64,000 nt of DNA from Pezicula radicicola (Eukaryota > Ascomycota > Leotiomycetes > Helotiales > Dermateaceae): the NCBI GenBank assembly GCA_003008705.1, contig PDUO01000018.1:212630-276629 (forward strand), in the 5' to 3' direction. Below, piece by piece: positions 46,441-59,236 of the stretch. The notes below the pieces were generated by a model. That model was given only the letters and a program-made list of their open reading frames with translations. It had not been told where the DNA came from and made no database searches. Position 1 is the first letter of the stretch, and each line of letters starts with the position of its first letter. The translations under genes and the position numbers were made by a program.

Positions 46441-48403
46441 AGCCAGCAACAAAATGCAACAAGAGTGGTCCGGAGTATTAAACTTCTCCGATTAGGTTCC
46501 AGACTAAGCTCCTTGCTTTTTTCCTCTTCCCGTCTTGAGGCTCCTTTACAGAATAATATCCATGCAGTCAGTCTATGGGATGAAATTTTGAGTCGTCTGA
46601 AGCTTACTTTCGACCTGGCCGTTGGGACGAAAAGGCCGGCGGGTATACGCATAAGAATGGCACGCTAATCGCTACAGTTATGAAGAAAAGCAGGTCCGGA
46701 AGGTTAGATTCAGTGTGAAAAGCGAGTACGATCATCCATCCCGCTTTGAAGGATGAGTATTTGTGGAGCGTGACGTGATGTAAGTGAAGAGTCCATGACA
46801 GGTGTGCATCAAGGGCCATGCGAAGTATCAAGAAGGGCGATCATCCCATGATGGTCATTATTTGAGCTGATTATTTGAGCTTGGTGGAGTTCGTCGAGAA
46901 GAGGTTGTATCAGAGTGAGGATGGATTTCAATTTGACTTTCCTTTTCTGCGAAGCTGTGCAAGTGAGGCTTTCAGGTCTCCTCCTCCAGCTGACAGCGGC
47001 AGAACTTCAGCAGTGACAGCTTCTAGTGGGAAACATTCTGATGCGGTCGGAGTCATGCGAAGAAAACGCCCGTGTTTTTTTCTTTGGGACCATTGATTTC
47101 GAGACGTTTGTTTAACTTGTTTCGACTTTAATCAAACAAATTGGAGTGTTTAATTGGAGGACGGGATTTCGCCTCCGCAAGTCGAGGATATATCAGTGGT
47201 ATACGAAGGCTTTTTACCACGGAGGCGCGGCGTAATAACTTTTAATAAAGAGAGCTGATGAAAGACATCTCAGTTGTCGCGGTCGGCTTGCGCAAATGCC
47301 AATCTTGGAAATAGATTTTCTCCATATTATGAGGTCTTGTTCAATTGATCTGAAACGCGTACAACTGTCCACCCAACAGCTTGTGCTTCGCATTGATGGA
47401 GTCACGTGGGTGGGTTGTCGCTTACCTAGCCTGTCAGCAAACCACAAACCCGGACTCCGTCGTGTTTTCTCCATATCACCACCAACAAACTTCCAGGTTT
47501 TCGCAGCTCTTGTTACGCGACCAACTCCACCGAGGAGCCCCAGTGGAGCATATCATAAAGACGATCGATGGAGTGATTACTTAGGTCCTTTGCACAAAGC
47601 TCTGATGTGGATATTGCCCTTTCGTACAGCACTGCTCTCCTTTTCGTATTCTAATTTCTCACGCCCACAGCCTTGACACGCGCGTGGCTTCAACAATACA
47701 GTAGATCAGACGGATGGAAGATCCTCAAGCGCTGCTGATTCTTGCGGACTCGTGCAACTTATCTCCCGCCACGGCAATCTGCGCCAAGAATACATTAAGC
47801 ATGATTGGGAAAGTCCGAGGGGCATTTTACGCATGTGGATCGTCGAGCGAAGGAAGCTTTCGCTGGGTTTCGTTGCCCGTGTACGTCGGTCGTGGTTGCC
47901 ACCGCGTGCCACCGTGGTCCGCGAAACAATGCTTTGTTTCATCGGCAGCCAACGCCTGGGCAGATCCTCAATGGTGCCTGCGCCGGATGCACCTTAACGA
48001 GGATCCCAAAAGCTTGAGTCAGCCAACGTCCCACCACCCTGCAGACATCTCTCGCATTGTACCAGACTGAGTAGAATCTCCATACTCCTCTCCATTATTT
48101 CTGCATTGGTCCCCTGTGTTCTGATTTCTACTTACCTCTTATTGTCCTCCTCTCATCTACTTTCCGAGCTCTACTAAGCACTACTGACGCGTTCGCAATC
48201 TATATCTTGGAGAGATTGACCCATTCACCATTTGCGGGAAAGACGTGTGACGCCATTTTACATAGTCAACTTTCACTATTTCTTTCTTTTTCTCTTCTCC
48301 GCCTTTCTTCCCTCTACTTCAATTCGTTTACTTCAATTCGACCCATTTCTTCCCAGTCTGAAGCTGCAAAAGGTCACTGGAGAGCTTTCGAGCTACCAGA
48401 GCA

Positions 48404-49873
48404 ATGTCGAAGGACTACCGACCTCGTGTGATTGTGGAGATCACAGAAACTGATTCAGCTCCTCAAGATTCAGCAATCTTTATGTGTGCCTCAAGACGAA
48501 TATTCCAACGGATAGGCTTCGCCCTCCTTCCCAGCTTCGTACAGCAAAAATTACGGCCAAACTTAGCGAAGATACAACGTCTTCACCCGACCTCATACCT
48601 CGATGGCTTGCGTGGGGTAGCATCATTCATTGTGTTTATGGGACACTACACAGAGGAGAACGTTGGATGGTTCACGGAACCATATGGATTATACGAAGAT
48701 GGAGCGATTTCATCACCACTACAACTTCCTTTTGTTCGAGTTTTATATTCTGGGAGGCCGATGGTGCACATATTCTTCATTATCTCCGGCTTCGTCCTTA
48801 CATACAAGCCAATTCAGCAGATCCACGCACAGCAATACTCCGCACTTGCCACGACGCTCTCATCTTCGGTTTTCCGACGAGCAATCCGCCTATTCTTACC
48901 ATCGTTTGTCGGTCTATTCATGATGGCATTATCGATATACTATGGCATCTCAGCACCAACATATGCATTTCCAGCCTGGAACCTCCCATTACAGCTCAAT
49001 CATTGGTGGGGAACATGTTCATATTTACTGGAGGCATCGTGGTACTGGGATGACACACAACTGCCTTCTTACAATCCAGCTCTCTGGACAATACCTGTCG
49101 AATTCGCTCAATCGTTATTTCTTTTCATGGTAGCATTAGGTCTTGCGCGCTGCTTAGTCAACGTTCGCCTCATGATGCTAGTTATCATTTCGATATTCTG
49201 CTTCTACAGTGAGAGATGGGCCGCGATTGAATTTCTTGGCGGAATGTTCATCGCCGAAGTAACGCTCATCCAAAAAGGCTCCCTACAATCCCCATTATCA
49301 AGTCCCACCATGCTGCCGAAATACAAACTCGAAGACGAACTAGAAGATTTGAGGCTCAATGTAGCCTCTCAAATTAAGCAGAGACTAAGTGAGGTATTCT
49401 GGATTGCCAATTTAATATGCGGTCTCTTCATCGCTTCGTGGACGAACAATCATGCGGAAGAAGTCTGGGGTCTGCAATATCTAGATGCGCACACACCAGC
49501 TCCTTACGAGGGTCAGAGGATCTGGTTTTTGTTTGCAGCCTTCCAGATCGTGGGAGCATGCACACAAGTCCAATTTTTGCAGACGATCTTTACGACATCC
49601 ATTGCGCAATACCTCGGCAACATCTCATACGCCTTATACCTTAACCACAACCTAGTTCTCCAAGTAATGGAGCCCACACTATCACCCATTCTAATGCTCT
49701 ACTTTCCAAAATATACCTTCTGGGGACGCCATCTCTTTTGGCTGGTGGGATTGATGTTCTACGTGCCTGCACTCCTTTGGGTTTCGGATCTGTTTTGGAG
49801 AGCAGTTGATACTCCCAGTGTGAAGTTTGCAAGATGGTTGGAAACAAAGTGCTTGGCTCCTAAAAAGGATTGA
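48404..49873 (+). CDS. Acyltransferase family 3 (OafA/YrhL-type) integral membrane protein
   Basis: A single-exon gene of 489 residues. After a 60-residue cytosolic-type N-terminus, YLDGLRG (65-71) and FMGHYTE (His81) form the conserved start of the acyltransferase 3 domain. GRPMVHIFFIISGFVL follows as the second family motif, then about nine to ten hydrophobic segments, including the late motif SYALYLNHNL. The family transfers acyl (often acetyl) groups from the cytosolic side to sugars or lipids across a membrane; the His in TM1 is thought to be catalytic. Its substrate here is unknown. A pyrimidine-rich leader precedes the ATG. Absence of introns contrasts with most neighbours. Confidence 0.85.
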   Translation: MSKDYRPRVIVEITETDSAPQDSAIFMCASRRIFQRIGFALLPSFVQQKLRPNLAKIQRLHPTSYLDGLRGVASFIVFMGHYTEENVGWFTEPYGLYEDGAISSPLQLPFVRVLYSGRPMVHIFFIISGFVLTYKPIQQIHAQQYSALATTLSSSVFRRAIRLFLPSFVGLFMMALSIYYGISAPTYAFPAWNLPLQLNHWWGTCSYLLEASWYWDDTQLPSYNPALWTIPVEFAQSLFLFMVALGLARCLVNVRLMMLVIISIFCFYSERWAAIEFLGGMFIAEVTLIQKGSLQSPLSSPTMLPKYKLEDELEDLRLNVASQIKQRLSEVFWIANLICGLFIASWTNNHAEEVWGLQYLDAHTPAPYEGQRIWFLFAAFQIVGACTQVQFLQTIFTTSIAQYLGNISYALYLNHNLVLQVMEPTLSPILMLYFPKYTFWGRHLFWLVGLMFYVPALLWVSDLFWRAVDTPSVKFARWLETKCLAPKKD

Positions 49874-52559
49874 TATTTCTTAATTTTGTATATTTGGTTT
49901 CCTTTACTTGCATAACTTAGCATGGAAGCATTTAAACAGACAGGTCTGTAGGGGGCGTTTTTAGAACTTGACATATAGGCAGCACATACGGGTTAAATAC
50001 ACCCAAAATACAATATAAATATTAACAATAAATATTTCTAGAGAGGGTGTTTTGACATATTCTACCTTATTGCAATATACTTTGAGTATTATAGCATCAA
50101 GTATACAAGAGATTTAATCCCATTTATTAAAATCTATTAGAGTCCAAATCCCAGAGACATCCAATGTATTCAGTCTTTAATCATAGGAGCAACTAAACAG
50201 AACATTTATACGTGTAATCATCATTCCCTAGAGTTTGCAATGCCCAAGTCTACAAGATACCTATCCTCAGGACTTTTTAAACAAACCTTTAATGCGTCTG
50301 TCCTTTCATAGCAGAGCAGCTGTCAGCGCTCTAATAGCTAGACAAAAATGGTAAGCACACTACAGAATATTTAAGAACTCATAAGACAATACGAAGGTTA
50401 GCGACAACCCGGCTACATTTATCTATTTCTAAACTTCTGGTTAAATCAGTGCTGGAGATTCCCACCAGTGTAGTTAGCGAATGTTCCATAGGGTGAGTGT
50501 GTAGTTTGCAATAACATGTCTTTCTGATTGAAGATTCTGTGCTTCTTAAGTGGTATCGGTGGTTTTGGGGTTCTGTAGAGAGGATTTAGATGCTGGACGT
50601 AGGTTAAGTGAGTGGGATAGGTTAAGTAAGCTATATTCTTAGAGAGTATAGAGTTTAAATAATTAGAGTAGTTTAACTTTTACACCTAATATATCTCTCC
50701 TTGATACAGACAGAAGTTAAGCGAGCGCATCTATTAGAAAAGTGCTCTTATGGGAACCCTTGTTTGATAATATGAGATAAAGAAGGTCTTATAGTAATAT
50801 CTGTTGTTAAACAGTTTTATTCTATAGAAGGGGATGTACTACTCCTACGACAGGTTTGCGATATAGTAAAGTAGGAAGTGGGACGTTTTGTATTTTAGAG
50901 TTGTAGTAGGAGATATTGTGAAATAGGGTTAAAGTACAAGAGGAGTAATTTCTTTGTCTGTTTAACGAATATTATATATAAGTATTAGCACATATTACTT
51001 TACTATTGTTTAGAACTTAGACCCTTCTTCACTTTGTTCTGCTATTATTGGATTATTAGTTTTGTTTTATCTACATTTGTCTTAGAGTTCCTTAGATTAT
51101 AGTTTTAAAACTGGGTTTTCAACATAGGAGGTTTTCAAGACAGTCATCCTAAGAAAGTTATTAGGTGCAATAAGGAGTATACACAATGAAAAACTTAAAA
51201 ACAAGACTATTATTATACAATAAATGAATCATAAGACATACTATAGCAACTCGAGTTTTATTTAGTGTGCATTTAAAAATTGTTGTAGAGGCATAAGTCG
51301 CAATATGAGAATGTTAATAGTTAAACATGTTCTAACAACAACCACAAAGCAAATTCCAGAGTCGACTAACGCTAGAAGGCGAGCATCTAATTTTCTAAAA
51401 ACAATAATCTTAGAGAGGTTAGTCCAGATATCTAGAAACCAGAGATCACTTACTCTAAGCGAGAAGGGTTTCTTTCAGAGGTTTAAATTCTTTATATAGT
51501 ATTAGGATTTGTTGTTATTGTATCTCTTGTTGTCAAGATCTTTGCTCCTTGAGATAGCTCTAAAGCAAAACTCTTAACCGATCTGTCTACTAGAATCTAG
51601 GTGCCGTCCTCCTGGTGTTTTTATGCGAGGGCCATGTTACTGAGCCCCTTGAGGCTTGTAATGTGGGCTTTATGCATTGGAATGCTTACTTGCGTGCTGG
51701 ATTGGGTTATTTTATAGAAGTGGTTTAGACTTGGGCTTGCAGTTTTGATTGGTGTTAGGTATGATATTGGTGGGCTGTGATGAGGTTGAGACTATATACT
51801 TTACCTGTGTTGCAATCTAAAATCCCACGCCTATTTGTTTACCAAACAGCGGTCTGTTAAAGCACTAGTTGGATTCGTATCTACCTTCCTATCTCGCTAT
51901 AAACACTTCATTTAAACCTCATACTTCATACCTACTTCTATGGCCTCTAATTCATTCTATAGAATTTAATCAACCCTTTCTCACACCCTTATTTCAACCC
52001 TACTATTTATTTCTTCTATTCTCTTAGAGGGCTTGTACCGGTTCAAGTTAACTGAAAGAGACATTATCTGGCCACTTCTGTAGATCGCTTGGTTCAGAAT
52101 TTGATAGAATTACGCTGTGCAAAAGAGTTCTATTCTTGACTTCTGGTCTTTCTACTAGTAAAGTGTGGTTTAGTTTAGAAACCCTACTCATTTTTAGTGG
52201 ACACTTTGTCTTGTTCGATATAGTTCCTACTATGTCATCCTATAGTAATGGCTACATAGGAGCATAAGATCGTTTACTTAATTTATACACCTAGTTTAAG
52301 TTGATTTAGATAACTTACTTAGTTTAAGTCACTTAATCTAAGCAAGTCACTTACTGTCAGTAGCCCAATTGATTTGGATAGCCAGCCTACTTGATTCAAG
52401 TACTTAACTCAAAGTTTATATGATGGACTTAGGTTTCCGAATATCAATTGGACCAGAGGTTCATAATATCATTGCATGGTATATTTTTCGTGTTTCCTGT
52501 TATGCGTAGAGCTACTCATGCTGTGAATATGTTGGTGACTATTAGAGATGTATCCCACT
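49874..52559. other. AT-rich gene desert, possibly RIP-mutated repeat relic
   Basis: About 50.0-51.6 kb is strongly AT-rich, dense in TA and stop codons in all frames, with no frame longer than about 65 codons. It resembles repeat-induced point mutation debris, although no transposase or reverse transcriptase motif survives. Around 52.27-52.42 kb, repeated aagt/actta words resemble those at 15.6 kb and 59.1 kb. Confidence 0.5.
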
Positions 52560-54191
52560 TCAGCTATTGTCGCTCTCCTTGCTTGCCTGGCCATCTTTCG
52601 TAGCGCCTTCTTTACTACTACCATCTCTCCTTGTTCTAGCACCCTCCTTTAACTTCTCCCACTTCTCTCTGTATCGCACAACCACATTCTTGAGTTTTTC
52701 ATTATCCCTGCTAAGTCTCTCGACCTCCTTAGTTCGCTCCGCCATCAAGTCCTCCAAATCCTGAACTCTTTGCTTCAGTGCTTCGTCACCACCTGCAGCT
52801 GCTATCGGCAGACGTGCAGGGGAGTTGGCTCGCTGCCACCTGTAACTATCCTGTAATGCCATACTATTACTCTGAGCATGTAGCTCAAACGTATGAAGGC
52901 GTTTGCTAAGATTGTCGACACATTCTTTCAACGTCTTATTCTCCACGTAAAGCTCCTCAACTCTATTCTCCATCTCCCTGTCGCCCTTTTTCTTCGTGAC
53001 TTGTCTCGACAAAGCTGGGGATGGAGGCATAGGTGTCTCTCGAGCATCAACAAATTCATCTTCAAAGGATGCTTCTGAGAGAAGATCATTGTTTGCCCCA
53101 TGAGTGCTGAGTGTTGACCTGCGCTTCTCTTTATCGGCAAAATTCATAATCTTGGAATAAGGAACTGAGCCACCAGCAGTTGGCACCACGTAAAAAGAGT
53201 CATTTCCTGAATGACCGTCGCGGGCTGTGGCACGAAGGGCTGCCTTGGAGATATATTTGGTCAGATCAGGTTCAGAATCAAGTCTTTCCTTGCTAGTTGG
53301 TTTTGTCCGCCTGCTAGAAGCCGAATCTGGTCCTGATGAAGCAGTGCGATTCTCTTCCACGGCCAAAGGCAGTCCAGCAAATGCAAGTGGGGCAGAGAGC
53401 TTATATAGTATGTTTTCAAAGGTATTATAGAATCTTGAGAAGCCCTCGTCGGCTGCAGCTGGTGGAGCTGGCTGCTCTGCCACGGCAGAAGCTCTAGAAG
53501 TCGCTATCTGGGCCACAGCTTTATTTTGATTCGGTGGAGTCGGGGGGACCCAGCTGGGTTTCGATGTAGACTCTTCTGGAATCGTAGGGACTTTTGACCG
53601 TTTTCCATCTTTGCGGGGTATGTCAAGATTGCCAGGTGCTTGTAGTGCTGATACGCTTGGTGACAGTGGCTGTCGATTATGGGCTGATCGTATTCCCCTC
53701 GCCGATGCTAAATTGCTTGCTATGGAGGAAGATAGTTCTCGAGGGGGTACACGGCGAGAGGGGTTCAACGAAGGAGGATTTCGTAGGGGTGACGAGGATC
53801 TAGGACCTGCTTCCACCTTGGGCGGACGTAGTTCAGCAACCGCTGCTGATACAGATATGGGTTTCTCTGCCGTTGACTGGACCTCTGGTTCTGCCGAAGT
53901 CGTTGCGACGGGGTGTTCGGTAGGATAACGAAGCAACTCTGATAGCCGTTGATGATGTGCCTCCAACAACTTCAAAGTCCTTAGTGCCTCAATACTACCA
54001 GTACCTTTCGCAGCCTTTGCGAATTCTCCAGCTGCAAGGGCATGTTCGTTGATTGCGACGGTAGTATCGGCACCTTGTGTAGCAAGGGAAGCAGCGCGAG
54101 CATGCTCATGGGCCTGGAGAACCCGTTAGTTTAAAGGAGCAGGTTACATAGGAGGCCACAGCCATACCAGGGTTAGAGGTGAAGATTCCAT
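52560..54191 (-). CDS. MIT-like N-terminal, coiled-coil C-terminal protein
   Basis: Two exons, 54191-54168 and 54113-52560, encode 525 residues. The 54-nt intron (GTATGG donor, tctccag acceptor) joins MESSPLTL to AHEHARAASLATQGADT. The first ~70 residues form an Ala/Leu-rich helical hairpin with AINEHALAAGEFAKAAK and ALRTLKLLEAHHQRLSELL, like a MIT domain, which in other proteins binds ESCRT-III tails. The middle is long, Ser/Pro-rich and probably disordered. Two coiled-coil segments follow (VEELYVENKTLKECVDNLSK and the stretch after LEDLMAERTKEVERL). A role in membrane trafficking or autophagy is possible but inferred only from the MIT-like part. It is divergent from the LAM gene. Confidence 0.68.
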
Positions 54192-54739
54192 TGTTGTCGT
54201 GCCCCTCAATATGATGTTGGGGAGGTACGATGTTATCACGAAAGGTAGGTACTTCTCTAGCAATTTGATCCGGAGCTAGTAAAATTAGCGACTCTGGGGG
54301 ATTTATAGGCTCGGCTCGGCCTAAATGACGTTCGTTGAGGTCAGACCAGGTGGGACAGTTCGTTCGAGATGGATGCGACTTACCTTGGTCCAGTTCAATC
54401 TTGTTGATAGCTATATTGAATGTTCAATACAGTACCTTTCGTACCTACAGTATTTATCAGCCTGCCCTAGACTGCTATCTATCACTCATTGAGCTTAACT
54501 GCGAATTGCGACTTAGCCCCCCACACCACCTTCAGCTTCAGCTTGTTCTTGCATCTTTGAGAAGGGTATTACTTGTACTACGATAAAGTGTTGCGACTGC
54601 CTCGCGATCAAGATCCAAAGCACCTCTGCGCCCTACTCTAACTATTCGCTCTCCTTATCTACCTACCTAAGAACATATGTACTGATTATTCTCATCTGCG
54701 CCTATCTGGATTCCAGATATTGGCTTGCGTTCGCTCTCA
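54192..54739. promoter_or_regulatory. Divergent promoter between the MIT-like and LAM genes
   Basis: A 548-bp gap between divergent starts, with no coding frame of note. It must carry both promoters. No specific binding site was recognised. Confidence 0.5.
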
Positions 54740-57700
54740 ATGGCGGACGAATCTTTATCGCGCTCCTCATCCAATAGCCTCACCAATATGCTCTCTAAAA
54801 CAAGCAGACGAAAGAAAGATTCCGGCAGCGAAGGCTCAGTGGGTAGCACAATGGAGCGACTGAAGGGGCACACAGTCACAGAAGAGGATATAGGGGAAAA
54901 CGGACTAGGGAAGCTACTATCGAAGGGCCTTGGTCGTCGTCGAAAGAAGCAACAAAGAGAAGAGGAACAACGCGCGATCGAAGAGGCTGAAAGAGGTAGA
55001 AGTGTTGCAGACAGGGGAACCTTGGAGAATGAATTGCACGATTATCGGAAGAGCTCTCCAGGGCATGGCGATGGGGAAACAAGCAGTGTTGTCACCTATG
55101 ATTCTGATACTGAGTCGTAAGTCGACCGATTTATTATTTTTCCATTAGCATGATCTAAGTATCGCTGCGATCGCGATCGCGACCGCAAGCGTCGGTTGCA
55201 TGCACTATCATACAGCAATGTAGCCATTGCTGTATTGTGCAGTGTGAGAGGTGTGTGGCTGAAGCGAACAGCCACGGAATGTTCCATCGCAGGCTTCAAA
55301 ACGTCAACATCATTCCCAAGCCGACGAACGAGTACGACGCCTCTTCGCTCATCGTTTCCCCGTACCCCGATTACATTCGCTTCTATATATTCATATGGCA
55401 TAGCTATTTCTAGCATCATTCATATTATTGCATTACTGTCGCCAAGCTTCCTGTTCCTGAATTGGATTAATACGCGGTCCCCCATTCTAATCAAAGTGCT
55501 GTTTGCAGGGCTCATGCGACGCCTCCTCCTTTGTCGACACATCCATCGCATATAGGGTATCTCACAACATCTTCCCCATTAGTTAAAACGACGACTTTGC
55601 CGGATAAATCTAGCCTCGCGGGTTTGGACGCACAATTGGACGAAGTAGCAACGACTCCGAGAGCTTTTAAGTTCCCACCCGCTGACACAGTGGCTGCCTC
55701 AGAGTCAAATCCGGATCCTGTACCTGGGAGTACACTTCGAGCTCCAACTGAGGGATCTCATAAACGAACAGCATCGCCAGTTGGCAGATTGAAAGAGGCT
55801 CTACATCCACGACGGGCGACCAGTCCTAAATCGAGCTCGAGCCCGGAGCGCAAGGCTGGAGGGGGTGGGGCTGCAGGAAGCATCAAGGAGAAGGAAAAGA
55901 GTGTCGCGGCAGACAATAGACGGGGAAGCGTGGCATCTAGAATAGGATCGATATTTCCTGACAGGCAGTCATCGCACAGCTCTGCTGCATCTTCTCCAGA
56001 GCTGCCGCGGACTGGCAAGGTCTCAGCCATAGATACGAACATCCGGCCTCAAACCCCTCCTCCTGGGGATAATACAGCACCCATCATAGTGAACACTCCT
56101 CCAACGCCTACGGACACAGGATCACCCCGATTTCCAAACCAAGATTCTGCTTTGCCAGACTCTGCAGCTGTAAATACAAATGTGGTGACGTCCCCGTCGG
56201 GGAACATGATATCACACCGAAGGATACGATCAGGTTCAGCTACTGCTTTAGGACCTAGTAAATTATCGAATATTACATCTGCTCCATTAACACCTACCCT
56301 CGAAAACGTGTCCTCGCCAGGACAAGGGGGGTTCTTTTCATCTGTCTTCTCGGCAGCCCAAAACGCAGCGAGCACATTGAGCAGCAGTATCGCCAATACG
56401 TCTGTCGCTCCGGATAAAGCAAGGAGTAGAAGTGGCACTCAGGATTTGAAGGAGGTTGAAAGCCCTGTGGTAGAGACTTTGGGAGAGAAGACGAATTCTG
56501 AAATCCCAACAGAGGAGAAGGAGCCAGCAGTGAAAACTTTAGGCATGGGGGACCTCAGTCTGAGCCATTTGGGCATTTCTGAGACGGCGAGTGGTGCAAA
56601 TACACCTGTTGCATCGAAGTTTGGAGAATCGCATGAGACGCGGGGCAGATCCGAGTCAACGATGAGCGAAGAGGCGTTTGCAAATCGAGCAGTTGCAGCG
56701 GCGCAAGGGATGGGAGGTGATAATATGTCTAGAGTAACGACATCTGAGGTCGAAGATGGCCAATCTCTAGCACGTCCTCGGTCGGTATATGATACCATGC
56801 CTGGGGAGCAGACGCCTCCTAACGGAAGTGTTTTTGAAGGGAGAGCTGGAATCCGTCGCAGCGGTAGTATAAGAAGTGCGATGGGCAACCGTCGGAAACG
56901 TGGAAGTTCTGCAGCAACTGGCCATAGCGCAATTGGTGCAGCGATAGCCGCTGCGAATGGTGCTCTATCTCGCCCGGCTGTAGCAGAGGGAGAACCAGCA
57001 AAGATTACTGGATTTGCTGTGGCAAGCAAGAAACGCAATCGAGACTTCCATAATCTGTTCAGAAGTGTGCCCGACGATGACTACCTCATTGAAGACTATA
57101 GCTGCGCACTTCAACGAGAAATCCTTGCCCATGGCCGTCTTTACGTCTCGGAAGGTCACTTATGTTTTAGTAGCAACATTTTCGGCTGGGTGACTACTTT
57201 GGTCATGAGTTTTGACGAGATTGTTTCTGTAGAGAAGCGAAGTACAGCACTGTTGTTCAAGAACGGGCTCATGATCTCGACCTTGCACGCAAAGAATATT
57301 TTTGCTAGTTTCACCAGTCGAGATTCAACTTACGATCTTATTGTTGGTATTTGGAAACTTGGTCACCCAAGCTTGCGTAGCTCTCTCAACGGGGTTAGAA
57401 TTGAAGAGACGGGTGGCGGTGACAAGACCGAAAAAGATGATGGAACTGCTGAGAAAGGCAGTCAAAGCTCTAGCGAAGAAAGTGGAAGTGAGGATGGAGA
57501 GGTTTACGATGAGGATGATGATACTGGGGATGGCGACACCGACGGAGAGAGCTTTGTCCAAGCCGAGGGTCTTGCGAGCAGTGACGCTGGAGAAAAGGTG
57601 GTCAGCCGCAAGCCATCGACCGGTGTTGTTAAAACTGGTGCTCCAGCTGAGAAGACCAAAGAGAGCACAGCGCCGACGGCAGGCTTGGATTTTCCTGGGC

Positions 57701-58896
57701 CTGCAACACATGCTCCAACGGACTGTACCGATCATGACACTCATTACGATATCATTCTGGCAGACGAAACCATCCCGGCGCCCCTAGGCAAGGTGTACAG
57801 TCTGATGTTCGGTCAAGCGTCATTGACCTGGATGAAGAACTGGCTGACTGATGACCAAAAATGCCTCGAGCTCACTATGGATGACCAAACCAAGCCGCTT
57901 AATATGGAGAATAAGGTCCGGGCATATTCTTACATTAAGCCCTTGAACGGTTCCATCGGACCGAAGCAAACAAAATGTTTGTGCTCGGAAAACCTTGACT
58001 CCATGGATCTTGAGAAGGCCGTGTCGGTCACAATCTCCACACAAACTCCGGACGTGCCAAGTGGTAACGTTTTCAGTATCAAGACTAAATACTGCCTTTC
58101 CTGGGCTGAGGGTAATGGTACACGACTACAAATGAATTGCACAATCGAATGGACTGGCAAGAGTTGGCTGAAAGGTATGGCTCCTTTCTCTTGTATTTGT
58201 GATCGGTTCTAAATTGATTTAGGTCCCATTGAGAAGGGCTCTAAGGATGGTCAGATCAAATTCGCCAAAGAAATAGTGGCCTCTCTCAAAGCAGCAGTTT
58301 CGTCTCGTCGCGGAACTACAACTCCTGCCGCAGGGGCAAAGGGCAAAAAGAAGGGTCGCAAGGGACGAGACGCGAAAGGCGGTCTCAACAAGGCCACTGA
58401 TGGTGCAAGTGATGCAAAAGCACAATCTGAGGATTGGGGGCTTGCGGAGCCTCTTCGAGCTATCTTCGGACCCCTTGTTGATATCATCAAGCCGCTACTT
58501 ACTGGAAATATTCTCTACGGCATCTTGGTTGGCCTTCTAGTTGCCAGTTGGTTTGGCTTCGGTTTTACAGGAAGAGGCGCTGGCAGCACAGGAGAACTCG
58601 GCTTCCTTGGAACACCTCAGAGAATTGCAGCTTACGAAGAGATCTGGAGGAAGGAGGAGAGCGAGCTCTGGGACTGGCTTGAAGAAAGAGTTGGCATGGA
58701 CCGCGCCCGAGAAAGTATCAAGGCGTCATTCCCACGCAAGGACCTTGAGGATAGGTTGAAAGATGAGAAGATGGACGCCCGGGAAGTAGAGGCAGCGATC
58801 AAGGTCACGGAGGAGAAACTACGAGTGTTGAAGGGGGTCGTGGAGAAGAAGAAGAAGAACGCAAACTTGGAGAAGTTGGAGGAGACTTACGTTTAG
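54740..58896 (+). CDS. LAM/Ysp2-type GRAM-VASt sterol-transfer protein
   Basis: Three exons (54740-55116, 55509-58174, 58223-58896) encode about 1238 residues. The first 600 residues are Ser/Pro/Ala-rich and look disordered. A GRAM domain (about 632-745) includes FHNLFRSVPDDDYLIEDY, GRLYVSEGHLCFSSN and the IVSVEKR strand. After an acidic linker comes a VASt/StART-like domain (about 878-1045) with the family-like SLTWMKNWL and CTIEWTGKSWLKGPIE. A single C-terminal TM helix (about 1107-1130, NILYGILVGLLVASWFGF) anchors it. Yeast relatives Ysp2/Lam4/Ysp1 sit at ER-plasma-membrane contacts and move sterols between membranes. A short coiled coil ends the protein. The first intron is 392 nt, much longer than others here, but phase and splice signals (GTAAGT, ttgcag) are good. 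Confidence 0.88.
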
Positions 58897-59236
58897 GAGA
58901 AGGATGCGCCTGAGAATATTGCTCAGTGATAGTATCGCATACATGTACATCAGGCGTTTAAGCGGAGTTGGATTAGCATGAGTTTGTCACGATAGCGTTG
59001 CTACACAATACCATTTCCTTATTGTGCTTTAAATCTTAGAACTTTAGTCGGGCGAGTTACTCAAGCCAAGTGAGTTACTACACCACTAGAATCAAAATTA
59101 CTTAAAAGTCATCATGTAGCAGTGGCTCTATTTTCAGGTGATACTGGTGGTATTCTAGTCTATACCTAAATTCAGTCATGATTCGTTTGATCATAGATTC
59201 GTAAAAGTTGATAATTACACAATTCGGGGGTTATTT
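58897..59236. other. Convergent 3' region with degenerate repeat
   Basis: Between the convergent ends of the LAM and phosphate transporter genes. It contains the second copy of the repeat seen at 15.6 kb. Confidence 0.5.
59040..59175. repeat. Degenerate dispersed repeat, copy 2
   Basis: Contains gttactcaagccaagtgagttacta, then catgtagcagtggctctat and an actggtgg motif, in the same order as at 15540-15740. The match is partial. Confidence 0.4.

Larger units (their letters stand above)
43894..48403. other. Long gene-poor region with diverged duplicated segments
   Basis: No intact gene is supported. Short segments near 45240-45310 and 45730-45810 recur in diverged form near 45830-45900 and 46375-46440. 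Minus frames at 44359-44694 and 44591-44842 overlap in different frames and show no known domain. From about 47.2 kb the sequence is more GC-rich, and 48260-48350 is pyrimidine-rich ahead of the acyltransferase start. Confidence 0.5.

Noticed and set aside
47714..48070. 118-codon plus-strand frame upstream of the acyltransferase
   Set aside because: No family resemblance, three overlapping frames and a position suited to promoter or leader.
56439..57038. 199-codon minus-strand frame
   Set aside because: Antisense to the LAM coding exon, with no domain.
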